The position numbers and the translations under genes were made by a program. The notes under the pieces are model-generated. The model worked only from the letters and a program-made list of their open reading frames with translations. It ran no database searches and was not told where the DNA came from. DNA of 64,000 nt from Chelonoidis abingdonii (Eukaryota; Chordata; Testudines; Testudinidae): positions 45,302,283-45,366,282 of the forward strand of contig NC_133769.1 of NCBI RefSeq assembly GCF_003597395.2, in the 5' to 3' direction. Positions 45,451 through 57,018 of this stretch are shown piece by piece. The first letter of the stretch is position 1, and every line of letters begins with the position of its first letter.

Positions 45451-46339
45451 TGGTACCAAGAGGCTTTGCTCTGTAAAGTGAGCCTTTCCTTTCCTAGAAA
45501 ACAATGGTTTGCAGACAGATTTGGGTTTCAAAGCAATGGTTTGGTACAGGTTGGAGTTCTTCTTTCCCCATAGCATTGAGGGGCTCAGGTGACTGTCCTG
45601 TGACAGTGATCCAAACTAGAACTATTTTCTGATGCAGTCAGTTCTCAGATATGTCAAGCCCATTTCTGTTGAGAATTGCAACACTGAAAACCCGTTTTAG
45701 GCCTGTGGCAGGGATGGCATGTCTTTCTGTTTACTTTTAGTTAGGTGAGCAATTCTAGAATCCGGTTGGATTGTGTGGGGTTGAAAGGGGTAATTTTAAA
45801 TTATGTTGGGCACCAAGTTATTTTATCCCAAAAATTACTTAATATATTAATCTGGGGGGGTGGAGGTAGGCCAGCTCTTACTAATTGTTTCTCTTATTGC
45901 CAGCTCAGGAATCTGGCTTTTACATAACTTAGGGGACACCATGCTTAGGACTAAGCAAAATAATTGAAATTATTAACCTTGGCTATTTTAGTTATGGCAT
46001 GGTATTTCACAGTGGTTATATCTGAGATATAGAAGTGCAGCAATCTCTCCCTTTAAACAAACCAAAGAGATTTTGGTGTTCTTTAATGTTGTTTTAGTGC
46101 TCTGTCCTTCGGTCAGTTTCATATTACAGCGGTCTTCTGTCTCCATCTCAACTTAATTTGATTTAATGTGAAAATGCACACACATAATGGCAAATGCAAT
46201 GAAAATCTCTCAGTGCAGATATGAGTACAAAGCCTTCATCAATATCCTTCTATTTGGGCTACGTTTTCAGATGTCTTTGCCAAATTAAATTCCGTGTTCA
46301 CATAATACTTATTTAACCCATTGAACTAAAATTATTCCA
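45451..46339. other. Intron sequence, nothing recognised
   Basis: Short frames only, no recognised repeat. Confidence 0.45.
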
Positions 46340-46480
46340 TGCACTCAGGAAATGGGCCTCACACAGAGTGATCACTGTGTAAATTTTGGTTTACGTGACT
46401 TGCCCAGCATCACACTGGAACTCTATGGTAGAGGTAGGGATAGAATCCGGTTCTCCAGGGAAGCATTCAACTGCGTAGCA
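46340..46480 (+). repeat. Old SINE-like repeat (tentative)
   Basis: Contains GTGACTTGCCCAGCATCACA, then CTATGGTAGAGGTAGGGATA and GAATCCGGTTCTCCAGG. These match the GTGACTTGCCCAAGGTCACA...GCAGAGC.GGGAAT.GAACCC phrase of old amniote SINE/LINE-derived repeats. Diverged; boundaries approximate. Confidence 0.5.
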
Positions 46481-47431
46481 TGAGGCTGTTCTTTCTCTTC
46501 CACTGCCTCATTCACTGCACATCTTCTGACTTTTGTAACAAATGAAGCAGGGATCCTACAGACGACAGCCTTCTTCTTTACTACACGCCCTTGATTCATC
46601 CCAGAGAAGGTCAATACTGTGAAAGATGTCACAATTATTCTGTCTCTCTGCATCGTACCATAAAGGAACAATTGCAAGGTATAGCAGCGGAGAACCAAGA
46701 ACTTCTTGTATATGTCGTTTGATTTTTCAACTAGAAATAGCCAATATGTTTTTATAATGTTTTATGTACTTTAAGTTCGGCACAGGCAATTAAAAAAATC
46801 ACTTGGCTAACAGATTACTCATTGAATGTGGTCTTGAATAGATTATAGAAAACAAAGATGACAGATGTTAGATTAGTCTTACAAAATCTACTCACTTAAC
46901 ACTCACCAACATATTCATTATCATGAGGGGAAATACTTTATTTGGCATTAATCAAAAAGGCAAATAGCATGTGTGAAGTTGTTTTTAGAAGGAATTTGAC
47001 GAAGAAGATTAAGGCCCAGATTTTAAAATCAATAGAAATTGGGGATCTGGGTATTTTTAAAAATCCAACTAGGTATCTGTCTTGATCTTTAGGTGATTAA
47101 ATACGTAAAAAAATATAGCCCTGTGTTCTTTAAGATTCCAACCTGTAAAAATATGTATTTTGTGAAACATTTTTCTGTTAAAGAGAGAGATTTAGCAAGA
47201 AATATTTCTGGATTTTTTAAAAATATGCTTTCTCTCTATCTCAGTAGCTATATAAAGCTTAACTAATTGTAAAAATCTGATTTTACTTTTCACATTTTTT
47301 GCATGTTGATGGGTTATGTTTTCCATTTCACTCAATTTGTGATCATGTTTTTCTACTTGTTCTCATATACTAGCGCAGTACTGATTTGATTTAAGACACT
47401 ACAGGGGAATGTTTATATAGAACAGCTAAAT
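46481..47431. other. Intron sequence, nothing recognised
   Basis: AT-rich with short frames only. Confidence 0.45.
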
Positions 47432-47452
47432 ATAGAATCATAGAAAAGTATA

Positions 47453-47632
47453 GGGGGAGGGATAGCTCAGTGGTTTGAGAATTGGCCTGTTAAACCCAGG
47501 GTTGTGGGTTCAGTCCTTGAGGGGACCACTTAGGGATCTGGAGTAAAATCAGTACTTAATCCTGCTAGTGAAGGCAGGGGGCTGGACTCAACGACCGTTC
47601 AAGGTCCCTTCCAGCTCTATGAGATAGGTATA
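47453..47632 (+). mobile_element. tRNA-derived SINE, tortoise Pol III / Cry I type (copy 1)
   Basis: Starts GGGAGGGATAGCTCAGTGG, containing an A box (TAGCTCAGTGG). A B box follows (GGTTCAGTCC at about 47508-47517), spaced as in tRNA genes. After a linker it ends in a CR1-like tail, GGTCCCTTCCAGCTCTATGA. This tRNA head plus CR1 3' tail is the known structure of the tortoise Pol III SINE, mobilised by CR1 and typical of cryptodiran turtles. Inserted within the 3' end of the CR1 on the other strand. Confidence 0.85.
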
Positions 47633-47663
47633 TCTTCATATTGTTTTAAAAAAATTTTATGGG

Positions 47664-47821
47664 CAGGGCAGCCCGGCGGGGGGGCAAGTGGGGCAATTTG
47701 CCCCGGGCCCCGCAGGGACCCCCAAGAGAATATAGTATTCTATAATATTGCAACTTTTTTTTATGGAAGGGACCCCTGAAATTGCTTTGCCCCAGCCCCC
47801 TGAATCCTCTGGGCAGCCCTG
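47664..47821. mobile_element. hAT-type miniature element with 8-bp duplication
   Basis: 158 bp starting CAGGGCAGCCC and ending GGGCAGCCCTG; the end's complement is CAGGGCTGCCC, a terminal inverted repeat with one mismatch in 11. The flanks TTTATGGG at 47656-47663 and 47822-47829 are identical. GC-rich ends (CCCCGGGCCCC near 47702) and an AT-rich middle; no coding capacity. It lies between the Cry I SINE and the rest of the CR1. Confidence 0.92.
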
Positions 47822-48089
47822 TTTATGGGTGATGGGGCCCTAGACCATCCTTGACAGGTGATTTCTAACCTGTTCTTAAAAACCTCCAGTGACAGGAACC
47901 TTGCTTGGAAGTCTATTTCAGTGCTTAACTATCCACATAGTTGGAAAGTTTTTTCTAATATCATAATAAAAGCTTTCTTTCTGCAGATTAAGCTGATTAC
48001 TTCTTGTCTTATCTTCAGTAGACATGGAGAACAATCAGTTACCACCCTCTTTATAAAAGGCCTTGACATATTTGAAGACTATGATCCAT

Positions 48090-48254
48090 TCATAGAATAT
48101 AAAAGTTGGAAGGGACCTCAGGAGGTCATCTAGTCCAACTCCCTGCTCAAAGCAGGGCCAGTCCCCAACTAAATCCCCAAAAGGCCCCCTCAAGGATTGA
48201 ACTCATAACCCTGGGTTTAGCAGGCCAATACTCAAACCACTGAGCTATCCCTCC
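48090..48254 (-). mobile_element. tRNA-derived SINE, tortoise Pol III / Cry I type (copy 2)
   Basis: On the minus strand it starts GGAGGGATAGCTCAGTGGTT with the A box, followed by GAGTTCAATCC with the B box. It ends in the CR1-like tail GATGACCTCCTGAGGTCCCT followed by TCCAAC. Inserted within the CR1, in the same orientation as its host. Removing it rejoins CR1 text at GAAGACTATGATCC and TTCAGTCTTCATTTCTCGAG. No clear target duplication. Confidence 0.9.
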
Positions 48255-49985
48255 TTCAGTCTTCATTTCTCGAGACTAAACATATCCAGTATTTTTTACC
48301 TTTTCCTCATAGGTCAGATTTTCTAAACCTATCATTTTTGTTGCTGCTCTCTGGACTTTCTCAAATTTGTCCATATCTTTCTTAAAATATGGCACCCAGA
48401 ATTGGACACGGTACTCCAGCTGAGGCCTCACCAATGCCGAGTAGAGCCGGACAGTTACCTTCTCTGTCTTATGTGTGACACTCCTGATAACACACCCCAA
48501 AATGATATTAGCCTTTTTTGCAACTGCATCACACTGTTGAGTTCATTTAATTTGTGATCTATTATAAACCCCATATCCTTTTCAGCAGTTATACCATCTA
48601 GCTAGTTATTCCCTATTTTGTAATTGTACATTTGATTTTTCCTTTCTAAGTACTTTCTGCTTGTCTTGATTCAGTTTCATTATGTTGATTTCAGACCAAT
48701 TCTCTAATTTGTCAAGGTCTTTTTGAATTCTAATCCTTTCCTCATAGTGCTTGAAACCACCATCCCCAGATTGGTGTCATTTGCAGATATTATAAGCATA
48801 TTCTCCACTCCATTATCCAAGTCTTTAATGAAAATATTGAATAGTAGCAGACCTAGGAGAGATCCCTGTGCGTTTCTACCAGATATGTCTGCCCGTTTGA
48901 CATCAAAATATTGATAATTACACTTAGAATATGGTCTTTCAACCAGTTATCCATGCCCTTCATAGTAATTTCATCTAGACCCCATGTCCCTAGTTTTCTT
49001 CTAATACTGTCATATGAGAGAATATCAAAAGCCTCACTAAAATCAAGATATATTACACCAACTGCTTCCCCCTTCCACTAGGCTAAAAACCCTGTCAAAG
49101 AAGGAAATTAGGCTGGTTTGGCATGACTTGTTCTTGATAAATCCATGCTGGCTATTACTTATTACCCTACTATTCTCTACGCGCTTACAAATTGATTGTT
49201 TAATACATTGTTCCAGTATCTTTCCAGGTATCGAAGTTAGGCTGGCTGGTCTATAATTCCCCGGATCCTCCTTGTTCCTGTTTTAAAAGATAGGTACTAA
49301 ATCTGCCTTTTTGTAGTCCTCTGGGACCTCACCTGTCCTCCATCAGTTCCTGAACATAATCTCTAATGGTTCTGAGAGTACTTCAGCTAGTTCCTAACCT
49401 GAATTTCATCAGGGACTGCCAACTTGAATACATCTAATTTATCTAAATATTCTTTAATGTTTGCTTTCCCTATTTTAGCTTAACCTCTTTCTCCCTTGTT
49501 GTTAATAGTAACTGTGTTGAGTCTCTCGCCACCATGAACATTTTTAGTGACGACTGAAGAAAAATGGGCATTAAACACCTCAGCCTACTTTATGACGTCC
49601 ATTATTCACTCTCCTTCTCTGCTAAGTAGCAGTTCTACATTTTCCTTTGTTTTTCTCTTGCTCCTGTGTTTGTAGAATCTCTTTTTGTTGCCTTTTTATG
49701 TCCCTTGCTAGATGTAACTCATTTTGTGCCTTAGCCTTTCTGATTTTGTTCCTTCATGCATGTGCTATTCTTTTTCACTCATCTTTACCAATTTGTCCAT
49801 ATTTCCGTGTTTTGCAGGATTCCTTTTTCATATTCAGGCTATTAAAGAGCTCCTGATGGAGCCATAATGGCCTCTTACTATTTTTCATATCTTTTTGTAT
49901 TGGGACAATTTGCTGTTGTGATTTCACAACCAATTCCTCCCAGTTAGTCAAAGTCAAGTCTAAAATGGCCGTCCGCCGGTTACAT

Positions 49986-52900
49986 TTTTAGATGTGGTTT
50001 CATTGAACTTATTTTCACAGAGCTCAAAATAAGTTAATGTAAAACCCTCTATAAAAACAAATTATGAATTCCTGAAACATAATTATATGGATGCTCCTTT
50101 GAATGATTTTCATGGGAAATACATATATGTATAAATCTTTATTTTGTACCTGGTGGTTCATTTGGACCGGGGGTGACTTTTTATATAGCATCTACAAAAG
50201 TTAGTCAAATAAATATTAAATCTTTCAAAATACTTTGAGATGTGAGTATTATTAGAGTGACAGTGATCACGACACAGATAGTGTATATTCACTTTTAATA
50301 ACCAATTTAGGTTGAAGTTTTTGTATAACTTTCAACGCTTTCTGTTCTGTTTCTCAGATGGTTTGGAGATAAATTATTGTACTTCTAAAGGGATAACTAC
50401 CTTCCTGGCTCCCATTGTGTCTGGTTTTAGTAAACCTTTCCTTTCTGGTTTGTCATGACTGGGGTAAGTCATGGACTAGGATTTAACAAATTGCCCTTCA
50501 AAATTAAGATACTATGAACAGAGAAGCCAAATATGCCTGTCTGGTATCCAGCTGTGCAGAGGAAAAAGGAAACTGAAATGAACTGATCTGTCTTTTCTGA
50601 AACACCATTTTGTCGGAGCATATTTTGCTGGGCTCTGAACAGAAGATGATGGAATACATTTGTATCACAGTCTCTGTACCAAACTAACTGGATGAATTTC
50701 ACAAAAGATGTATGGATTCAGTGGAGCATTAAAGCCACAATTTTATTCAGTTATGTCTGACCAATTGTTCACTTTTTTAGAGGCAAGAAATAGCTGCTAA
50801 TCTGTTTGAGAGTAGAGAAGAACAGTAATGGGCCAGAGAAAGAGAGAGAGAGTGGGTCTCTGCAGTAAACAAGCTCCTACACTGCACTGTATTCTGTCAT
50901 TGATCATTATCCTGTAAAATAATCTTTTCTACAAACGTTTTCTTTCCGCACAGAATTTTTTCTTTTTCTGCCACTGGGAAATATAAGTAGTTTTTGTATG
51001 TACTTTTAAAAACAAAAAAGAAATCCTCTATTTTTATGATTTCCCACTCTAGGTTTTTAATTAAAAAAAATCATGGCTACTCAAAAGGAATTTTTTACAG
51101 CCCTACTATAAAAGTGCAGTATTGTATCATTCAACAATTCGGGTATGTGGAGAAGGGAATTGACTAAAGTTAGTTGTGAGGCCACTATGTCTGGTATTTA
51201 AAATAAAGATAGTCCCTCTCCTTATCCAGAATATCTCTTATACTTGATTTCCTTACTCTCCTACCCCTTTTCATGTTCCTCTTTGTGTGCTCTGCCTAAT
51301 TTCCCACATGCCTCCATTTTTGTCACCCAACTTCTGACAATGTTCTGTGGGATTTTGCATGTGAGTGAAATTGGCTAAAGTCTGCCACTGAAGTCCTGTT
51401 TGATAGCGCTTTGGAGATCAGAATAAAATTGAACAAAATACCACTACTACACTGAGGCACAAGACAGGACACAAAGGAAATAAGAGTTATACAGTTGCTA
51501 GGTTGTCTGGTCCAGGTAGGAAGCTTGACATTTCTTGAAATTTGATGCTCAACAAAATCTTTGTACTCAGTCTGCAAATCAATTTGCATGCCTTTATCCT
51601 GTTTTTGAAATGGCAGATTATTTGAATTATCTTCCAACTGTCCCACTGACCCTCAGTTCCCTCCAAAAATGGGCTGAAAAGAAGCTGGGAAACTTTAAGC
51701 CAAAATTGATAAATTTTGAGAAAGTGATAAACTTCTAAAAATGGGGGATTAGTGTGGAATTGCCATGTCCTCTTTAATTAAAACAGTGCTATTATGATGG
51801 TTCAATCATTTCAGAATGAATATTCCATCCAAATCATGTCAGCGTCACTAACTTGTGGCTACAATGACATTCAAGTTTTAAAGAAGAATTTGGGCTGACC
51901 CAGTGGCTTAGAGGCACATTCTTCAATCTTATTCCAATGTCTTTCTCTTCCAGAACCGGTAATGGTTTGGAGGCATGTTGTGTAACCCACTGGTCAATGT
52001 ATGTAAGGTGTCCCTCTCTTTTCCTGATCCCTAGAGGGATGTGAGTTTGTTTTTGGAGACCTTGATTATTTAGTTCAAGCTTACCCAGCGGGTTACAGCC
52101 ACATAGGTTGGAAATCACTTCTTGGAGAAGGGGAGTAAGATTGATTAATTTAACTCAACGCCAGTCCTAGGGGTGAGTAGGCATCTGCAAATCTCCTTCA
52201 GGAATATTATTAACAGTAGATTTGGTTGAGAATTTTTGATGCAATTTGGGGGAGGTGTCAGAAAATTCTAATTCATAAAAAGTAAAACTATTCAAATGGT
52301 TAGCTTCAGCAAATTTCCCATTTTGGAAAGAAAATCAAAATTGTTGAAATGTCCCGTATTTATGCTTTCAGAATGAAAAGTTCTGTATTTTGTTTCAAAC
52401 AGATTTTTTTTGAGGTCATTTATTATAATAAATAATAATAAAGGTTTGAAAAGGTTAAAATAAAGCATTTAGAAATTATCAGAACATTTCGATTGGCCTG
52501 ATCTGATTTTCAGTCGTTGAAAAATTTAGAGTTTCTAACTTTTCATCCCTGTTCAGGATGGGAAAATTTCTCAAAATCCCAAAAATTCTCATGGAACAGG
52601 AGAAGCATTTCTCCTCTCAGCTCTAATTATTAGGCCTTTCTCAGTCAGAAGAACTATAGTAGCAATGTGTGAGATCTCAAGAATCAGGTGACTAAAGTGT
52701 GTGTGCAAGGGGACCACTCCAGAAAGGATATAAAATGCTCCCTTACCCCAGAGGAAAAACTATAAATTTTCTGTTTTGTGATCTAAACTACTCATTTCCT
52801 TTTATATACAAAAGTAAAAGGGCAGAAATTTAGTGTAGCTGCCAGCAAGCCTACTTGAAAGTTGCAGCAGATTTAGAGTAGGAGGGCAGCGGAAACAAAA

Positions 52901-52989
52901 AGCTAGAACAACAAAGGGGGGGGAGTGAGAATAGCAGGAAGTAGAGAGACAAGTAGTAATTATTTTAGAGCAGAAGTAATGGTGGGGAC
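49986..52989. other. Intron sequence, nothing recognised
   Basis: About 3 kb of mostly AT-rich sequence. Frames of 60-107 codons (for example 51323-51646 and 51834-52118 on the minus strand) resemble no protein known to me. Confidence 0.45.
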
Positions 52990-53320
52990 ACTGGAAACCA
53001 GAAGCTCTCGAAATCTAATCCTGGCTTTGCCACAGATTTACTGTTGTTAATTATTTATATTACTATAGCACCTAGAAGCCCTAGACGTGGGCCAGGACCT
53101 GATTGCGGTAGGTACTGTACAAACACAGAATACAAATATGGTCCCTGCCCCAAAGAGCTTACAATCTAAGTATTGTGTGAGTTTAGGCATGTCACTTCAC
53201 TTGGTTGTCTGTTTTCCCCCACCCCCTTTAAAGTGCAGTGATAATACTTACCAGTTTCACAGAGGTGTGGTGAGTTAACAAATGTTTGTTCACTGTTTTG
53301 AAGACTATTAACGTGCTAAT
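52990..53320 (+). repeat. MIR-type SINE, split by an insertion
   Basis: The left part, 52990-53042, has AATCCTGGCTTTGCCACAGA, the MIR phrase that follows the tRNA-like head. The right part, 53171-53320, resumes with GGCATGTCACTTCACTTGG, then CAGTGATAATACTTACCAGT and TTGAAGACTATTAACGTGC. The two halves are consecutive parts of a MIR/CORE-type SINE once the intervening 128 bp is removed. Confidence 0.65.
53043..53170 (+). repeat. Dispersed repeat inserted in the MIR copy
   Basis: Runs from TTAATTATTTATATTACTAT through AGCACCTAGAAGCC and GGTACTGTACAAACACAGAA to CCCTGCCCCAAAGAGCTTAC. It is a familiar interspersed unit in reptile genomes that I cannot name with certainty. Its position inside the MIR copy makes it the younger insertion. 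Confidence 0.6.
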
Positions 53321-54165
53321 TGTGATTGCTGCTAAACTTTATGGAAAAATAGCCTACAGCAAAAATATTCATAGACTATAGGCTGTAACTTTACTTTTAC
53401 TTTAACAGACAACTTGATCTTGCTTCTTAAGGTTTGTGATGTCAAAGAAAATGTAAGTAGAATCTTCTATTTATAGTGGTGGTGTAAATTGCAAATTGTA
53501 GCCTCTGAATTGTTTTCTATGTAGTAAGCCTCAACTAATGCATTCACTTGCTCAACACATATAGTTCTCTGTAATTTAAAAACATGCACTACTTAATTGC
53601 TCTGAGTCTGATTAATAATTGTTCTTAGTCTGATTAATAGCGCTAGAAGAAATGGTTGGTAATTAAGGCTTTTGCTCTGTTACTTCCCTTATCAATTATT
53701 ACTATGTTGTTAAATACAAAAAAAAATTGCATTAAGATAAAAAGCCCTGATTCTCATTTATTCTGTGGCCACTTTACACCCTTCTAGTTCTGTAAAGGAG
53801 CCTTAAAACATCCATAAATATAATTTATTGTTACTTAAAGCCCCTTTTGACTATCAGGGAAGCAAATACTGGGTGTATTGTAAATGAGAATCAAACTCAA
53901 TAGACTCAAACTTATAGCTTTTAGCCCTGCCCTATATGGATTCAATAAGGCATTGCTGTATGTTGTCTTAGAGCTAGTGTAGGCCATCATTTTTTTGAAA
54001 AGCTTCGTTTAAAATGAATCCTCCATGGCTGAGTTCATAGAAAATACCCAGTGACTTTTCCCAGAGGGTCTGGTTTTGAATGCTAAATGGTGACTAGGAA
54101 CGTCAGAATATTTCAATAAACATGTATCCAGAAATCCCCACAAAATTTTCCTGTCTAGTCTATCG
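53321..54165. other. Intron sequence, nothing recognised
   Basis: AT-rich, short frames only. Confidence 0.45.
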
Positions 54166-54950
54166 CAGAGGTGGGCAAACTATGGCCTGCGGGCCACATC
54201 CAGACTGCAGAACCGTCCTGCCCAGCCCCCAGGGCCGGATCCAGGGGTTTTGCCACCTTCCAATTCAGCGGGAGGTCCTTCGCTCAGACTGGGACCCACC
54301 ACCGAATTGCCTCTGAATAGCTGGACCTGCTGCCCTTCTCTGGAGTGGCCGCCCCAAGCACCTGCTTGCTAAACTGGTGCCTGGAGCCGGACCTGCCGGC
54401 CCCCAAGCTCTGGCCCAGGAAGCTCACCCCTCGGCCCCTCCCCTGCTGTTCCCCCTTCCCCGCAGCCTCAGCTCACTCGCTTCGCCTCCGGCACCATGCT
54501 CTGGGCAGTGGGGCTGTGAGCTCCTGGGGCAACGCAGCTGCAGAGCCCGGCCTGACCTGGTGCTCTGTGCTGTGTGGTGGCAACGGTGTAGCCTGGCTGT
54601 AGCACTGCCAGCTATCAGTGCTCCAGGCAGCACAGTAAGGGGGCAGGGAGTGGGGGGGTTGGATAGAGGGCAGGGGAGTCGGGGTAGTGGTCAGGGGCAG
54701 GGGTGTGGATGGGGTCGGGGTGGAGAATAGGGGTTGAATGGGGGTAGGGATCCTGGGGGACAGTCAAGAAGGAGGAGGGGTTGGATCAGGCAGCAGGGGG
54801 CAGTCAGGGGACAGGGAGAAGGGGTGGTTTGATGGAGCAGGGGTCCGGGGGGGGCATCAGGAATGAGAGGAGGGGTTGGATGGGGCAGCAGGGGTCTTGG
54901 GGTGGTCAGGGGACAGGGAATGGGTGTGTGCGGATGGGGAAAAAGTACAG
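54166..54950 (+). mobile_element. hAT (Charlie-like) non-autonomous element, 3' truncated
   Basis: Begins CAGAGGTGGGCAAACTATGG and CCTGCGGGCC, the 5' end of a hAT family whose terminal repeat reads CAGGGGTGGGCAAACT. A GC-rich body follows, interrupted by a nested element at 54230-54395. From 54630 there is a G-rich tract of diverged GGGG-containing units (GGGGTTGGAT, GGGGCAGTCAGGGGACAGGG) to about 54930. The matching 3' terminal repeat is not found: the element runs into a CR1 at about 54960. Open frames in the tract are composition artefacts. Confidence 0.7.
54230..54395. mobile_element. Nested hAT miniature element with 8-bp duplication
   Basis: 166 bp starting CAGGGCCGGATCCAGG and ending CCTGGAGCCGGACCTG; the end's complement CAGGTCCGGCTCCAGG pairs with the start with two mismatches in 16. 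The flanks are CCAGCCCC (54222-54229) and CCGGCCCC (54396-54403), an 8-bp duplication with one CpG-type change. It interrupts the larger hAT element around it. Confidence 0.85.
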
Positions 54951-54959
54951 AGTAGGGGA

Positions 54960-55535
54960 GCAAAACTTATTAGAGGTATGGAAGAGCTTCTGTGTGAGGA
55001 GAGATTAATAAGACTGGGACTGCTCATCTAGGAAAATAAACTACAATGAGGGTCTATAATGATAGAGGTCTATAAAATCATTAATGGCGTGAAGAAAGTG
55101 AATTAGGGGAAGTGTTATTTACCTGTTCCCATAACACAAGTATCTGGGTCACCCAATGAAATTAATAGGTGTCAGGTTTAAAAAAAACATGAGGAAGTAT
55201 TCACACAATGCACAGTCAACTTGTGGAACTTGCTGCTAGGGGATGTTGTGAAGTTCAAAAGTATAACTGGGTTCAGAAGAATTAGATAAGTTCATGGAGG
55301 ATAGGGCCATCAATGGCTAGTAAGCCAAGATGGTCAAGGATGCAACCTCAAGTTCTGGGTGTACTTAAGCTTCTCACCGCCAGATGCTGAGACTGGACGG
55401 CAGGGGATGGATCACTGAATAACTGTTCTATTTATTCTCTCTGAAGCATCTGGTACCAGCCGCTTTTGGAAGACAGGATACTGGACTAGGTGGACCACTG
55501 GTCTGACCTAGTATGGTCATACTTATCATCTTTTT
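54960..55535 (+). mobile_element. CR1 LINE 3' fragment
   Basis: A + strand CR1 3' region: GTGAGGAGAGATTAATAAGA and CTGGGACTG, then GAGGTCTATAAAATCATTAA, then a GTGGAACTTGCTGC phrase. The end reads GGACTAGGTGGACCACTGGT and CTGACC, the complement of the phrase that opens the CR1 copies at 29787 and 56388. 5' truncated; no open frame remains. Confidence 0.85.
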
Positions 55536-56387
55536 GGATATTTATAAATAGATACAAATCAAACAACATTAGAGAAAAATCCCACCTTATTCCTATTCCT
55601 CAAACCATGGTATCTCCAGAGTCATAGCATCTGAATGTTGGGCTTAGTTTGGTTCCCTTAAAAAAATCACACATTTTTGTTAAAATGTATTCATATTTGG
55701 GGGGGAAAAAAAGCCCTAATTGTTTCTAAACTGTTGAGATTTATCTGCATTTTATTAACAGAAAATCAAATGCAGATGCTACTGATTTTTTTACATACTA
55801 TGAAATATTGTGCAAAAATCTTTTACGCCTCATTTGACTTTTCCCTTTTTGTGATGTAGCATAAATGTTAAAATGTTCACATTTTTGCTATATATTTAGT
55901 GTGATTTCATGCAGCTTGTGTTTGAACCACTTTAAATACTATTTTTTTTAAATGGAAGAAGCCTATTGTTTGAATGAAGGTACATTCCTTGGTCTCCATT
56001 CAGGGGCTCCATTCAAGAATTACATTAGATGACTAAATCTCCATAAACATTTTATTTTATAAAAGGTTAGGAAGTCAATATATTATGAAGAAAAGAAAGT
56101 GAATTTTCTCTCTTAGGCCTCGGTCCTCAAAGTTACAGTGTCTGGGCAGACTGCTGAACCTGCGAGGAGCTGTTTTGAACTCAGTGTGCCCATGATTTGT
56201 GCATTGCAGGATCAGGATCTAAGGATGTAATGCTTATAAAATGTAGGAGGCAGTTCTAAAAGTCATTAAACAAATACACTAAGGAAAAGATACTGCAGTT
56301 CAAAAACTCTTCCCGTGGAACTCTAAATATGGAATATTTTCCATATATCAGAATTATTGTAAAAAGGGCACTGTGTGGCCAAAAGTA
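55536..56387. other. Intron sequence, nothing recognised
   Basis: AT-rich, short frames only. Confidence 0.45.
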
Positions 56388-57018
56388 CATAAGAACATAA
56401 GAATGGCCATACTGGGTCAGACCAAAGGTCCATCCAACCCAATATCCTGTCTACCGACAGTGATCAATGCTGAGTGCCCCAAAGGGAATGATCTCTCCTG
56501 CCGTCCATCACCACCCTCTGACAAACAGAGGCTAGGGACACCATTTCTTACCCATCCTGGATAATAGCCATTAATGGACTTAACCTCTATGAATTTATCC
56601 AGTTCTCTTTTAAACCCTGTTAAAAACTTAGCCTTCACAACCTCCTCAGGCAAGGAGTTCCACAAGTTGTCTATGTGCTGTTTGAAAAGTTGTTCCTTTT
56701 ATTCTAAACCTGCTGCCCATTAATTTCCTTTGGTGGTCCCTAGTTCTTATATTATGGGTACAAGTAAATAACTTTTTCTTATTCACTTTCTCCACACCAC
56801 TCATGATTTTATCTACCTCTATGATATCCCCCCTTAGTCTCCTTTTCCGAGCTGAAAAGTCCTAGCTTCTTTAATTTCTCCTCATATGGAACCCGTTCCA
56901 AACCCCTAATCATTCTCTGAACCTTTTCTAATGCCAGTATATCTTCTTTGAGATGAGGAGACCACATCTGTACGCAGTATTCAAGATGTGGGCGTACTAT
57001 GGATTTATATAAGGGCAG
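56388..57018 (-). mobile_element. CR1 LINE 3' fragment
   Basis: The 3' end is at the left (AAGAATGGCCATACTGGGTC). It reads in reverse through a CTTCACAACCTCCTCAGGCA phrase to a polymerase C-terminal remnant at about 56840-57018. On the minus strand that part gives ALEKV.RMI.G-type and [13 protein letters not shown] blocks, with broken frames. The 5' limit is near AAGGGCAGAATGG. Divergence from the CR1 at 60500 shows a different subfamily. Confidence 0.8.

Larger units (their letters stand above)
47432..49985 (-). mobile_element. CR1 LINE, composite with three nested insertions
   Basis: A 5'-truncated CR1 on the minus strand, split into 47432-47452 (3' end, AGAATCATAGAAAAGTA), 47822-48089 and 48255-49985. 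The minus-strand polymerase remnant includes VRLYSALVRPQLEYRVQFW at 48420-48460 and KFEKVQRAATKMIGLENLTY with EEK just downstream. Near the 5' limit (about 49830-49900) it reads KRPLWLHQELFNSLNMKKES, the RP.WL..E....L..K...Y region between endonuclease and reverse transcriptase. Reading frames are broken in many places. It carries two Cry I-type SINEs and one hAT miniature element, entered separately. Confidence 0.85.

Noticed and set aside
47498..47520. Possible functional tRNA gene (A and B boxes)
   Set aside because: The head is part of a SINE with a CR1 tail; it lacks a complete cloverleaf.
54691..54963. 90-codon proline-rich frame on the minus strand
   Set aside because: Produced by the G-rich tract; no start context, splice sites or resemblance to a protein.
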